Shown here: piece after piece, positions 1 to 8,410 of the stretch
Numbering within the stretch: position 1 is the first letter of the stretch
How the letters are laid out: each line of letters starts with the position of its first letter
Assembly: GCF_003287735.1 (NCBI RefSeq)
Contig: NZ_NSCM01000009.1
Coordinates: 1 to 64,000 of the forward strand
Reading direction: 5' to 3'
DNA: 64,000 bases
From: Photorhabdus bodei
GTDB taxonomy: Bacteria > Pseudomonadota > Gammaproteobacteria > Enterobacterales > Enterobacteriaceae
Translations under genes and position numbers: made by a program
The notes under the pieces: model-generated
What the model was told of the DNA's origin: nothing
Seen by the model: the letters and a program-made list of their open reading frames with translations, nothing else
Databases searched by the model: none

Positions 1-128
1 CTTTCCGGTAAATAAAAGTAATAGATCAAAATTGGCGATTACCGTCAACCCCACTGATATCATCAATACAAAAAACCTGTGTAAGATCACACTATTTTTA
101 AATCAGAAATACGGTGCGGAATGACGGA

Positions 129-256
129 TATACCCTATGGATTTCAAGATGCATCGCGACGGCAAGGGAGCGAATCCCCGGGAGCATAGGTAACTAATGT
201 GACCTGGGTGAGTGAGTGCAGACAACAAAGAGGCAACTTGAAAGATAACGGGTATA
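129..256 (+). repeat. ERIC element, copy 1
   Basis: Imperfect palindrome of about 127 bp with ends TATACCC and GGGTATA and the conserved ERIC core (GAATCCCCGGGAGCATAG, then GAGTGAGTGCAG). It lies just beyond the 3' end of the T3SS sctN-U operon, in the same orientation as the copy that bounds the other side of the T3SS block. Confidence 0.93.
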
Positions 257-276
257 AATTGTATTTCGTTTGCAAT

Positions 277-312
277 TGAGCATTGGCAAGGTATGTTAAA
301 TGCCAATGCTCA
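277..312. terminator. Perfect hairpin after sctU
   Basis: A perfect 12-bp inverted repeat (TGAGCATTGGCA / TGCCAATGCTCA) with a 12-nt loop, 47 bp past the sctU stop. No T-run follows on either strand, so it may be an mRNA-stabilising hairpin or a weak terminator rather than a canonical one. The rest of 1-359 shows only the ERIC copy and no gene. Confidence 0.5.
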
Positions 313-359
313 GTTCATATATGCGGTTTGACTGTCAAAAAACGCTGTTTGAGGACAGA

Positions 360-1415
360 TTACGGCTCCGGCGGGCGATCTTGCCACTGTTCTAGCCAGC
401 GCAAAACTTCTGCGGTAGCTTGGATAAGATCAGCAGGAATATATTGGTCTATCAGGCCATCTTGATAAAGTGCTCGGGCCAGCGGAATGCGTTGTAACAC
501 CGGAATACCTTCCTCTTCAGCAATACGTCGAACTTGCAGGGCCTGCGCATCGGTGAACTTGAGTGTAATAAGGGGTAACGGTGTCTCTCCTTTCTTATAA
601 CGGATACCTACCGCAATGTGGGTTGGGTTGGCGACGATAACTGATGAATTCTTAACGCTAGCGCGCATATTGCTTGATTGTAATTCTTGATGAAATTGAC
701 GTCGTTTGCTTTTGATCTCTGGGCTGCCTTCACTCTCTTTATATTCCCGTTTGATCTCGTCTTTACTCATTCTAAGCTGCTTAATATGTTGGTAGTGTTC
801 GAAGGCATAATCGGCAATAGAAATCACAATAAGCCCCATGCCGCATACGGTCATGAGCTGGGTTAACATTATGCCGAGTACAGGAACAATACATCTTGTT
901 CCACACTCCGGCAGGCGCAGTAGTGCTTGTAGATTGCCTGCCAGAGTAATCCAAACCAAGGTGCAGAGCAGTCCTACTTTAAGTATTGATTTGATGAATT
1001 CCACCAGACTCTTGATAGAGAAGATTCTCTTAGCACCTTCAACAGGGTTGATCTTTTTAATATCAGGCTTGATGGAGTGTCCACTAAGTAGAAAACCGTA
1101 TTGAGCGAAGTGTGATGCCAGCGATAGCAAAACGGAAACGCTTAGAATTGGCAGGCAGAGGTAGACCAGCTCTTGCATCAAGTTTTCAACCACATGGTTG
1201 AAGGCTTGAGGAAAGGGTTTCTCCAGTAGATTAGCCGGGATTAGCATCAGTTTACCCAGATGTTCCAAATAGTATTCAGACATGACCATTATCATGCCGA
1301 TTAGCCCCAATATTAAGGAGGTGGAGACAACTTCGTTACTTTTGGTTACCTGGCCTTTCTTCCGGGCGTCTCTGAGTTTCTTGGGGGTAGGTTTTTCAGT
1401 CTTTTCTCCACTCAT
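360..1415 (-). CDS. sctU: T3SS export-gate switch protein SctU (YscU/LscU)
   Basis: Inner-membrane export-gate protein whose self-cleavage switches the T3SS from early to middle substrates. The 351-residue product starts with the family-typical basic stretch (EKTEKPTPKKLRDARKKG), has four hydrophobic segments in residues 30-205, and then a cytoplasmic domain with the autocleavage motif NPTH at residues 263-266, the same numbering as Yersinia YscU N263/P264. It is last in the sctN-O-P-Q-R-S-T-U operon, and its ATG overlaps the sctT stop (ATGA). Length and all key residues are intact, so it appears functional. Confidence 0.97.
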   Translation of the reverse strand: MSGEKTEKPTPKKLRDARKKGQVTKSNEVVSTSLILGLIGMIMVMSEYYLEHLGKLMLIPANLLEKPFPQAFNHVVENLMQELVYLCLPILSVSVLLSLASHFAQYGFLLSGHSIKPDIKKINPVEGAKRIFSIKSLVEFIKSILKVGLLCTLVWITLAGNLQALLRLPECGTRCIVPVLGIMLTQLMTVCGMGLIVISIADYAFEHYQHIKQLRMSKDEIKREYKESEGSPEIKSKRRQFHQELQSSNMRASVKNSSVIVANPTHIAVGIRYKKGETPLPLITLKFTDAQALQVRRIAEEEGIPVLQRIPLARALYQDGLIDQYIPADLIQATAEVLRWLEQWQDRPPEP

Positions 1416-2200
1416 GGTGCCTCCAGAATAGGGATTAACATGCGCACTGGGGAGAGAATTAACAGCACCTTATCATAGGCATGATGCATCAATAACCGGA
1501 TATAGATAACCAGTAGCAGGCTGGCAATTGCACTTTTGATCGGCATTGCTAACACGAAAACGTTGAGAGAGGGAGCGAAACGGCTAATCAGTGCCAGCCC
1601 GAACTCTGCCAAAAACATGGCGATTAGCAAAGGAGCTGCCATTAAAGCGCAGAGCTGTAGTAGATAGCTAAACTGACCATAGAAAAAGTGGATCCACTGA
1701 TTGGTAATTTGGGGAAAAAACTGCGTTACTGGCCAACTGTTATAACTTTGAAATAGGGCGCCAAGTAGACCAAGAAAAGCGCCGCCGGAGAAAAAGAGTG
1801 TTATCAAAGTTTGAGTCAATAATAGACCCGTGGGTGAGGTTTGACTTCCCAGGGAAGGGTTAAGCACTGAAGCCATTGTTGCTCCCCGTTGGTTATCTAT
1901 AATAAAACCGGTGGCTTCCATCGCCCAAAATGGGATAGAGGCGATAAAGCCGATGAGCAGACCAAGCAGGACTTCCTTACCGAGCAACAGCGTCAATTCC
2001 AGACTACCTAATGTGGGCAACTGACTGCCTGCTACTGTTGGGTAAGCATAAAGGGCCAGTGAGCAGACCACGCTGTTGCGGATTAACCCACCACCTAGCA
2101 TCTGTTTGCTGAGCACAGGAAATATCACAAAGCAACTCATGATGCGTGGTAACAACAGGGTATAAGCAAGCATTTGTTGCTGGAGCTCTGGTAGGGTCAT
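1412..2200 (-). CDS. sctT: T3SS export-apparatus membrane protein SctT (YscT/LscT)
   Basis: Hydrophobic 262-residue protein of the FliR/SctT family, part of the SctR5S4T1 export-gate core that forms the entrance to the secretion channel in the inner membrane. Multiple membrane segments run through its length, and the region around residues 98-130 (FIIDNQRGATMASVLNPSLG) is the conserved family stretch. The ATG at 2200 overlaps the sctS stop by 4 nt, and its own stop overlaps sctU, so translation is probably coupled. The length equals that of Ysc homologues. Confidence 0.97.
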   Translation of the reverse strand: MTLPELQQQMLAYTLLLPRIMSCFVIFPVLSKQMLGGGLIRNSVVCSLALYAYPTVAGSQLPTLGSLELTLLLGKEVLLGLLIGFIASIPFWAMEATGFIIDNQRGATMASVLNPSLGSQTSPTGLLLTQTLITLFFSGGAFLGLLGALFQSYNSWPVTQFFPQITNQWIHFFYGQFSYLLQLCALMAAPLLIAMFLAEFGLALISRFAPSLNVFVLAMPIKSAIASLLLVIYIRLLMHHAYDKVLLILSPVRMLIPILEAP

Positions 2201-2463
2201 TTGATTAGCGGCACCTTAAGAAAGGTCATGTTGGCAAAGCTATAGAGTTCGTTGCCAAGCCAGGTAGCTGTAGCGAATAGAGTAATAATGACCGCAATTA
2301 ATTTGATGACAAAACCAAGCGTTTGTTCTTGTATTTGAGTGAGTGCTTGGATCAATGAAACCAATGTTCCTACTGCCGCAGCCATGAGTACCGGCGGCAG
2401 GGAAAGGATTAACACTAACCAGAGAGATTGGCTGGTGAAATGCAAAATATCAGCATTACTCAT
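2197..2463 (-). CDS. sctS: T3SS export-apparatus membrane protein SctS (YscS/LscS)
   Basis: Small two-helix membrane protein of the FliQ/SctS family, four copies of which join SctR and SctT in the export gate. The conserved stretch GTLVSLIQALTQIQEQTLGF is visible. I chose the ATG at 2463 (MSNADILHF, 88 aa, as in YscS) rather than a TTG two codons upstream, because GGAG lies a few bases ahead of it and YscS starts the same way. It sits 2 nt after the sctR stop and overlaps sctT by 4 nt. Confidence 0.96.
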   Translation of the reverse strand: MSNADILHFTSQSLWLVLILSLPPVLMAAAVGTLVSLIQALTQIQEQTLGFVIKLIAVIITLFATATWLGNELYSFANMTFLKVPLIK

Positions 2464-2465
2464 GT

Positions 2466-3119
2466 TCAATCTCCATAACTGATAACAAGGCCGTGTGTCA
2501 GGCGTGTCCAGCCATCAAGCAGGACAAATAACAGTAATTTGAAAGGAAGTGAGATAGTCATTGGAGAAACCATCATCATCCCCATTGCCAGCAGAATGTT
2601 AGAAATAATGAGATCGATTGCAATAAATGGTAGATAAAGAAGAAACCCGATTTCAAAAGCCCGGGTTAATTCACTGACGGTAAAGGCGGGTAGCAGTATC
2701 AATAGGCTGTCTGGTTCTAGCCGATCTGCATACTGGCTTGGCCAAATTTGTCGGGTACTATCGATAAAGAAAGTGCGTTCACTGGGTTTAATATGTTGTT
2801 TGAGAAAATTCCGGTAAGGTGTCAGGCCCTCTTCCACAAATTTATCTACAGATTGCGCATTGCTGAATGAAACTTCATTTTGACGCAGGTAATCTTGAGT
2901 GGCGAAACCCACCGGAGCCATCACATAGATAGTGAGGATAATTGCCAATCCGTACATAGCCATGTTGGGTGGGATCTGTTGTACGCCCAATGCGTTACGC
3001 AGTAAGGAAAATACCACGGACAGTTTGAGAAAAGAGGTCGCCATCACGGCAATAAAGGGAAGCAGAGCTAGCAAGGCCAGACCGATGATGAGATCCAATT
3101 CGTTCGGTAGCTGGATCAT
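2466..3119 (-). CDS. sctR: T3SS export-apparatus membrane protein SctR (YscR/LscR)
   Basis: FliP/SctR-family protein of 217 residues, the main ring-forming component of the export-gate core. An N-terminal hydrophobic hairpin is followed by the conserved segment FLKLSVVFSLLRNALGVQQ, a periplasmic-type middle region, and C-terminal membrane segments (IDLIISNILLAMGMMMVSP). Its ATG overlaps the sctQ stop (ATGA at 3116-3119). Length and motifs are normal for the family. Confidence 0.97.
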   Translation of the reverse strand: MIQLPNELDLIIGLALLALLPFIAVMATSFLKLSVVFSLLRNALGVQQIPPNMAMYGLAIILTIYVMAPVGFATQDYLRQNEVSFSNAQSVDKFVEEGLTPYRNFLKQHIKPSERTFFIDSTRQIWPSQYADRLEPDSLLILLPAFTVSELTRAFEIGFLLYLPFIAIDLIISNILLAMGMMMVSPMTISLPFKLLLFVLLDGWTRLTHGLVISYGD

Positions 3120-3394
3120 GGTTGTTTCTCCACGGAGAGATGTTCAACTCTTACACCCAGACGTCCTTCAATATCCACTAATCGCCCTGAACCCAGGCAT
3201 TTCTGATTGACGAGAATACGTACCTCGCCATCTGAAGGAACACCAAGATCGAGTAATGAGCCGGGTTGCAGGCTGGTGAGTGTCTGTAGATCCAGAGTCT
3301 GACGGCCCACTTCGAAACTGACATGAACCTCTAGTTCGTTTAAGTCTGTTACTGGCAGAGCGTTGTCAGAACTATCAGGAGAGGGGGTGTGCAT
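3116..3394 (-). CDS. SctQ-C, internally initiated C-terminal fragment of SctQ
   Basis: Codon 218 of sctQ is an ATG (3392-3394) preceded by GGAG with a 9-nt spacer, a good ribosome-binding site inside a coding region. Yersinia YscQ also makes a C-terminal product, YscQ-C, from an internal start at Met218, which is needed for secretion because it binds full-length YscQ. The product here would be 92 aa and cover the SPOA domain. The matching codon number and the Shine-Dalgarno are seen directly; expression is inferred. Confidence 0.72.
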   Translation of the reverse strand: MHTPSPDSSDNALPVTDLNELEVHVSFEVGRQTLDLQTLTSLQPGSLLDLGVPSDGEVRILVNQKCLGSGRLVDIEGRLGVRVEHLSVEKQP

Positions 3395-4045
3395 AGTGAT
3401 TAACTCCAATTTATGGTCATGGGATTTAAAGTAGGCCCAAGGGCGTCCTTCCAGATACGCTAATAAAGGGTCATCTGGTTGTTGCTGTGGGGGCAGTAGT
3501 AGCACATCCCCTGATTCCAGAGTACGAAACACATCTAAAGTCAGGATTATTGCTCCCCATTGCAGAGAAAGCCGTAATGGAATAGGCAGGCATTCTCCAG
3601 GTTGACGTTCTGGCAATATGGCAATTAAGGGGGATGGCTCTGGTAACCAGAGCGGCAATGTGGCCCCTGGCCGTTCAAGGCGTAGTCGTAAGCAAGCTGA
3701 CAAAGGACGTTCTGACGTGGTACTCAGTGCTGACCATGACAGAGTGGGTAGCACTTTGCTTTGATATTCCAGTAGTGCCAACAGCAGATCTTGAGGGAGT
3801 GATGTGAGGTCCGCTTGTTGTAGATCAGGTGCGAGCCACAGCGCTAACTCGGCTGCATGGCAGTACAAGGAGAAGGTTTGTCCCTGCCAATGGGCGATCA
3901 GTTTCCTGTCTAACGTCTGAGGAGGAGAAATCACATCCAGCGAGAGATAGTTATTATCCCAATTAAATTGTTGCTGGTGGCGACTCAGGGTCTGGTGCAG
4001 CGTTAATTCTTCCAATGAAACTTTGGATAAGGTCAGGCTATTCAT
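3116..4045 (-). CDS. sctQ: T3SS cytoplasmic ring protein SctQ (YscQ/LscQ)
   Basis: C-ring/sorting-platform protein with a C-terminal SPOA (FliN-like) domain in about the last 85 residues (LEVHVSFEVGRQTLDLQTL). The start at 4045 is chosen because its ATG overlaps the sctP stop in the operon's usual ATGA arrangement. This gives 309 aa, close to YscQ at 307, whereas an upstream ATG would add five residues. An internal start at codon 218 probably yields a separate C-terminal product, listed separately. The N-terminal half is divergent, as usual for SctQ. Confidence 0.94.
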   Translation of the reverse strand: MNSLTLSKVSLEELTLHQTLSRHQQQFNWDNNYLSLDVISPPQTLDRKLIAHWQGQTFSLYCHAAELALWLAPDLQQADLTSLPQDLLLALLEYQSKVLPTLSWSALSTTSERPLSACLRLRLERPGATLPLWLPEPSPLIAILPERQPGECLPIPLRLSLQWGAIILTLDVFRTLESGDVLLLPPQQQPDDPLLAYLEGRPWAYFKSHDHKLELITMHTPSPDSSDNALPVTDLNELEVHVSFEVGRQTLDLQTLTSLQPGSLLDLGVPSDGEVRILVNQKCLGSGRLVDIEGRLGVRVEHLSVEKQP

Positions 4046-5169
4046 GCATCTTTTTTCCATTCTTCATATACGCTGCGACGTTGACGTGATCCATGTTCAC
4101 TATCCGTTTGAGACGGAAGGGAGAGTTCAACAGTTTGTGTTGGGTAAAGAAGTTGTAGACGTTCAATCAGTTCAAAGCGTGCCTGTTTCAGGAGTTGTTG
4201 AGCCGCCGGATTCGCTAAAATCTCTATTTGAAGTTTGCCATGCTCGCTGGTGAGTTGGATCTCAAGTGCTCCCAGGCTAGGAAGTGTCAGATGTAATGTC
4301 GCCGGACGTTGCTGTTGGGTTAGTTCGATACTGATCTCCACACTCAGTTTGTCGATTAACGCTTCCAAAAGGGGAGATAGGGTTGAAGTTGCTTGCATCG
4401 TGGCGAGGATGCGCTCCCCCGGCAGGAGTTGCGTTTGTGGGAAGAAAGGTGTTTTCCCGTCTGATCCACCAGAGTAAGAGGATTGAGAGTCGGACTCTTT
4501 TGGTTTTAATACCAACAAATGGGATGTTTCGATTTCATCCAGTGTTTTTCCTTCCGCAGGGTTGATTTCGTTGGCATGGCGGGCAATAGGTAAAGTCGGG
4601 TCTGTTTGTTGGTGAGGAATGGCACCGTGTTGTGTGTCTGGCTGAGATGGGGATCGGCCAGGTGTTGTCTGCATCATTGCTGTGTCAAGATGAGAAGTTA
4701 CCGTGATATCAACCGGTTTTAGGCCAGAATCAATCAAGGTGCTCAGGTTTGACTGACGTGTTGGGACTTCGGGTGCTGACAGAGATTCCCTTATCTCGTT
4801 AGCGATCTCATTGAGGCGATGAGCGGGGACCGATACGTTTTTTTTCTGATTTTGAAGTGGTGCAGGCATGTCATGGCCTGTCAATGATAAGGCTTGCTTG
4901 CGCGGATCATCAATTGCCAGTTGGGAAGAGTCGAATAGTGGAAGCTCCTCATCTGAGTCATGTGTGGCATGTTGATCCGCTGGTTTATTGTTTGTCGTCG
5001 TATTGGTTAACGGTTGTTCCGTCCGCCGTGTGGTTGACTGACGCGTGTTGGCGGCATGAGAGGTGATAGCTTGCTCGAAACGGCGTTGCAAATCTGCGTC
5101 TGCTTCTGCGGGAGACGACGTTGGGAGGGAGGAGACATCTTTTTTGCCGATAGCTGTCAGTGGGTTCAT
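4042..5169 (-). CDS. sctP: T3SS needle-length ruler SctP (YscP/LscP)
   Basis: 375-residue hydrophilic protein rich in Thr, Ser, Gln and Pro, fitting the SctP molecular ruler that measures needle length and triggers the substrate switch through SctU. The first 240 or so residues are low-complexity. The last 110 residues (from about LSPLLEALIDKLSVEISIEL to ARFELIERLQLLYP) match a T3S4/FliK-like switch domain. It lies 11 nt after sctO and overlaps sctQ. Length is near PscP (about 370) and shorter than YscP. Assignment rests on position and composition as well as the C-terminal domain. Confidence 0.9.
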   Translation of the reverse strand: MNPLTAIGKKDVSSLPTSSPAEADADLQRRFEQAITSHAANTRQSTTRRTEQPLTNTTTNNKPADQHATHDSDEELPLFDSSQLAIDDPRKQALSLTGHDMPAPLQNQKKNVSVPAHRLNEIANEIRESLSAPEVPTRQSNLSTLIDSGLKPVDITVTSHLDTAMMQTTPGRSPSQPDTQHGAIPHQQTDPTLPIARHANEINPAEGKTLDEIETSHLLVLKPKESDSQSSYSGGSDGKTPFFPQTQLLPGERILATMQATSTLSPLLEALIDKLSVEISIELTQQQRPATLHLTLPSLGALEIQLTSEHGKLQIEILANPAAQQLLKQARFELIERLQLLYPTQTVELSLPSQTDSEHGSRQRRSVYEEWKKDA

Positions 5170-5180
5170 ACTCTTCTGTT

Positions 5181-5642
5181 TTACACTCTTTCCTGGCGAT
5201 GGAACTCTTCTTGTTCCAGCTCTTCCTGGTATTCACCTTGGGCTCGGATCGCCTCTTGTTGCTGACGACCCAATTCATTAAATTTTTCTTGCTGTTGACG
5301 TGCGTGGTGCAGAACACGTTGACACTCTTTTAATTGACGGAGTTCCAGTTCCACTTTTTCGGTCATTTCAGCCACTTGCTTTTCCAGTTGCGCTTCATTT
5401 TCGCGTAACAGGGCAACTTGTTGTTGCCAGCGTTCAAGGCCTTTGCGATCAATAGGTTGGCCCTGACACAATTCAAAAAGCCGTTGTTCTTCTTCTATTC
5501 GCCATTGACAGTAATCTTGCAAGGTTTGCAAAGCCTGCTGATGGTGTTGACGGGCCGTTTGCAGTTTCATTTGTTGCAAGGAAAAATGTTTTTCAGCGCG
5601 TTCGACTCGCAAGGCCTTTATACGTTGTAAACGGCCAATCAT
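5181..5642 (-). CDS. sctO: T3SS stalk protein SctO (YscO/LscO)
   Basis: Highly charged 153-residue protein, almost wholly predicted coiled coil with many Gln, Glu and Arg residues, fitting the FliJ-like SctO stalk that links the SctN ATPase to the SctV export ring. The start [19 protein letters not shown] is typical of the family. Its ATG shares one base with the sctN stop (TAATG), and it precedes sctP, as in Ysc and Psc operons. Confidence 0.94.
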   Translation of the reverse strand: MIGRLQRIKALRVERAEKHFSLQQMKLQTARQHHQQALQTLQDYCQWRIEEEQRLFELCQGQPIDRKGLERWQQQVALLRENEAQLEKQVAEMTEKVELELRQLKECQRVLHHARQQQEKFNELGRQQQEAIRAQGEYQEELEQEEFHRQERV

Positions 5643-6964
5643 TATTTTGTTATCTGCTGTAATTGAGCTAAGGTTTGCGGTAAATCACTTGGCTCATGGG
5701 TGCCTTGGCGTAACCAGCTACGTATTGCTTCAATGTGCGCAATGGCATTGTCAGCAACGGGATCTTGCCCTTTTTGGTACTCTCCAATCTGCAACAAAAG
5801 CTCAACTTCTTCATATTTAGCTAGCCATTTGCGCAACAGGCCGGCCTGAGCCTGATGTTCAGGAGTGATAATTTGATTCATCACCCTGCTAGCGGAACGT
5901 AACACATCGATAGCTGGATAGTGGTTAGCCGCCGCCAGTTTGCGTGACAAAATAATGTGGCCATCAAGGATAGAGCGGGTCTCGTCTGCTACAGGCTCTG
6001 TCATGTCATCGCCTTCCACCAAAACGGTATAGAGGGCGGTAATCGAACCTTTGTCGGATTGACCAGCACGTTCCATTAGCCGTGGCAAAGCGGCGAACAC
6101 TGATGGGGGATAACCACGTCGGGTTGGCGGCTCGCCGGCAGCTAAACCTATTTCTCGTTGCGCTCGGGCGAAACGGGTCACGGAATCCATTAGCAGGAGT
6201 ACACGCTTACCTTGATCACGAAAATATTCAGCGATTGATGTAGCAACAAATCCTGCTTTAGCCCGCTCCATTGCCGGGCGATCTGAGGTCGCTACCACCA
6301 GCACTGAGCGTTTTAGGCCCTCTTCACCAAGATCCGATTCGATAAATTCCCGCACTTCACGGCCACGTTCACCGATGAGCGCCAGCACGGTAACATCAAC
6401 TTCGGCGCTACGAATCAACGTAGATAACAGCGTACTTTTTCCGCCGCCAGCGGCGGCAAAAATCCCCATACGTTGACCTTCGCCGCAAGTGAGTAAGCCA
6501 TCAATAGCGCGCACGCCGAGAGAGAGCGGGTGCTCAATCCGTTTACGACTCATGGGGGCCGGCGCATCTCGGTAAACCGGATACCAGGCTTGTGGCTCCG
6601 GTAATTGACCGCCGGAAAATGGATTACCTAGCCCATCAAGGACTTGCCCTAACAGGTAGTCCCCCACGCCAACTTGATGCATGGCTCCGGTTGGACTCAC
6701 TTCAGTATTTGAAGAGATACCAAACATCTCGCCGAGAGGTGTTAACAAGGCTTGATGTTGTTGGAATCCAATCACCTCCGCCAAAAGCGACAGTGTGTTG
6801 TCAGGATTGCGTAAGTGACAAAGTTCACCTATCCGTACACCAGGAATAACGGCTTTAAGTAGTGTACCCGTGACCTGAGTAACCCTGCCGCGAATCTGAA
6901 TTAGCCGGCATTCATTAATGGCGTGGCGCATTTTGCCGGGAATATGGTCTAGGGAAAGCTTCAT
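5642..6964 (-). CDS. sctN: T3SS ATPase SctN (YscN/LscN)
   Basis: Cytoplasmic hexameric ATPase that unfolds substrates and strips chaperones at the export gate. The 440 residues show a P-loop (AAAGGGKST, residues 170-178), the motif [14 protein letters not shown], Walker B ([18 protein letters not shown]) and the segment [20 protein letters not shown], all near-identical to YscN. It is first in the leftward operon, and an ExsA-like promoter lies 29-80 bp upstream. No damage is seen. Confidence 0.98.
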   Translation of the reverse strand: MKLSLDHIPGKMRHAINECRLIQIRGRVTQVTGTLLKAVIPGVRIGELCHLRNPDNTLSLLAEVIGFQQHQALLTPLGEMFGISSNTEVSPTGAMHQVGVGDYLLGQVLDGLGNPFSGGQLPEPQAWYPVYRDAPAPMSRKRIEHPLSLGVRAIDGLLTCGEGQRMGIFAAAGGGKSTLLSTLIRSAEVDVTVLALIGERGREVREFIESDLGEEGLKRSVLVVATSDRPAMERAKAGFVATSIAEYFRDQGKRVLLLMDSVTRFARAQREIGLAAGEPPTRRGYPPSVFAALPRLMERAGQSDKGSITALYTVLVEGDDMTEPVADETRSILDGHIILSRKLAAANHYPAIDVLRSASRVMNQIITPEHQAQAGLLRKWLAKYEEVELLLQIGEYQKGQDPVADNAIAHIEAIRSWLRQGTHEPSDLPQTLAQLQQITK

Positions 6965-6992
6965 GATCGTTTATATAACCTCTGCTATAAAT

Positions 6993-7044
6993 ACTATAAA
7001 GAAGGGGAGGAGGAAGGGATTGCAACCTGAGTCGGGAGTTTTTA
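6993..7044 (-). promoter_or_regulatory. ExsA/LcrF-type promoter of the sctN-U operon
   Basis: Read on the minus strand, 7044 to 7020 gives TAAAAA-N5-GAC-N6-TGCAA, a full match to TNAAAA-N5-GNC-N6-TGNNA. After a 21-nt spacer comes a -10 (TATAGT, 6998-6993). The layout (A-tract, GnC, TGnnA, long spacer) is that of ExsA-dependent promoters in Pseudomonas, as I recall it. The predicted start of transcription lies just upstream of sctN. Confidence 0.75.
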
Positions 7045-7181
7045 GAAAATGGTTGGAGTTTACCTGGCTGTTCTCTGCTTTATCGGTAAGATTTCCTATT
7101 TTATTCACGGTGTGTTGCCCATGTTTTATGGGGCTTATATCAGAACAATGGGGCTCTTCCTTGAGTTATGGCGGTTTTTGC

Positions 7182-7233
7182 TAAAAATTCACGACTGATT
7201 TTGGCATAGGCACAGGAGCGGTATCTTTATAAT
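7182..7233 (+). promoter_or_regulatory. ExsA/LcrF-type promoter of the lopN operon
   Basis: TAAAAA-N5-GAC-N6-TGGCA at 7182-7206, a 21-nt spacer, then TATAAT at 7228-7233, a perfect -10. It has the same spacing as the divergent sctN promoter 140 bp away. Transcription would begin near 7240, 30 bp before lopN. Confidence 0.78.
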
Positions 7234-7269
7234 TTGTTCATTATTAACTCTGATATGACAAGGTAGACT

Positions 7270-8142
7270 ATGGATATTATCCAGAATCATCTTCATTCGA
7301 TAACTTTATCAGAACTGGGTGCTGGGGTTACCGCACAACAGGAACAAGCTAAGGTAGGTCAGTTTCAGGGAGAGAAAGTTGTGCTGGTATCAGCATCCCA
7401 GTCTTTTGCTGATGCGGCCGAAGAGATGACTTTTGCATTTTCGGAACGCAAGGATATGCCACTCTCCAAACGTAAAGTTAGTGATGGACATGCCAGGGTG
7501 CGAGAAATTGAGGCACTGGTGGGTGAATATTTGCAGAAGGTGCCAGATTTAGAGCGTCAGCAAAAGGTCAAGGCATTAATCTCCCACTTAAATAATGCTC
7601 AACTGACTAATATTGCTCAGTTACAGGCTTATCTGGAAAGTTTCTCTGGAGAGGTGAGTGAGCAATTCTATGCGCTAAGTCAGGCCCGTGATGCGCTGGC
7701 GGGCAGGCCAGAGGCACATGCCATATTGACATTGGTTGAACAGGAGTTGTCACGCTTAGCGCAAGAGCAAGGAATTGCTATCGAGTTGGGGGCCCGCATT
7801 ACGCCTGATGCCACGACAGCAGCTAAAAATGGGGTTGGCAACTTGCAAGCGTTGCGCAACATCTATCGTGATGCAGTGATGGATTATCAAGGGTTGTCGG
7901 CTGCCTGGCGGGATATTCAATCCAATTTCAAGAGTAGTTCCCTGATGGAAGTAACAGGATTCATCATGAAAGCGTTGAGTGCTGATCTGGACAGCCAACA
8001 GCGGCAACTTGATCCTATTAAGTTGGAACGTGTGATGAGTGACATGCATAAACTCCGTTTGCTTAACAGTTTATCGGTTCAGGTTGAGCAGTTATGGAAA
8101 AGCGTGGTAGAGGGGGAAAGTCATGGCATACGGGCCTTCTGA
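7270..8142 (+). CDS. lopN: T3SS gatekeeper SctW (LopN/YopN)
   Basis: YopN-family plug (290 aa; YopN 293) that blocks effector secretion until host contact, acting with TyeA and the chaperone pair SycN/YscB. The N-terminal 40 or so residues are polar and secretion-signal-like, and the rest is helical with the HrpJ-family pattern (ALVGEYLQKVPDLERQQKVKA region). It is first in the rightward operon behind an ExsA-type promoter and overlaps tyeA by 20 nt, the usual YopN-TyeA layout. No yscB homologue lies in the window. Confidence 0.95.
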   Translation: MDIIQNHLHSITLSELGAGVTAQQEQAKVGQFQGEKVVLVSASQSFADAAEEMTFAFSERKDMPLSKRKVSDGHARVREIEALVGEYLQKVPDLERQQKVKALISHLNNAQLTNIAQLQAYLESFSGEVSEQFYALSQARDALAGRPEAHAILTLVEQELSRLAQEQGIAIELGARITPDATTAAKNGVGNLQALRNIYRDAVMDYQGLSAAWRDIQSNFKSSSLMEVTGFIMKALSADLDSQQRQLDPIKLERVMSDMHKLRLLNSLSVQVEQLWKSVVEGESHGIRAF

Positions 8143-8410
8143 CCTTATGGGGGATGTCGTTTCTCTGGTTGAGAAACGTTGGGCCAATGTGCGAGATGTT
8201 GAAATACTCGGTCATGCTTTGGGATTGCAGGATAACCAAACTCAAATTCATTTCTACCGGGAATTGAAGCGATTGATTCGTTTGATTCCGGTGGAAGTGT
8301 TCAGTGATGAAGAGCAGCGCCAAAACCTGCTTAATGCTTGTCAGCTGGCGCTGGATGCAGCAATTGAGAGAGAAGAAGACGAATTGTGGTCGGGAGAGGG
8401 AGCATCATGA
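8123..8410 (+). CDS. tyeA: T3SS gatekeeper cofactor TyeA
   Basis: 95-residue helical protein (Yersinia TyeA 92 aa) that binds the C-terminus of the gatekeeper and controls release of effectors. It contains the family-like segment SLVEKRWANVRDVEILG and an acidic C-terminus. The start at 8123 lies inside lopN in another frame. A +1 shift near the end of lopN would give a YopN-TyeA fusion, as seen naturally in some Yersinia. Confidence 0.93.
   Translation: MAYGPSDLMGDVVSLVEKRWANVRDVEILGHALGLQDNQTQIHFYRELKRLIRLIPVEVFSDEEQRQNLLNACQLALDAAIEREEDELWSGEGAS

Noticed and set aside
6918..7184. 88-codon plus-strand frame across the sctN/lopN divergent region
   Set aside because: It starts inside sctN on the opposite strand and covers the two regulatory sites; composition is that of non-coding DNA.
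8123..8142. Possible lopN-tyeA frameshift fusion
   Set aside because: Both frames are complete with their own starts and stops; the 20-nt overlap is the normal layout in this family.
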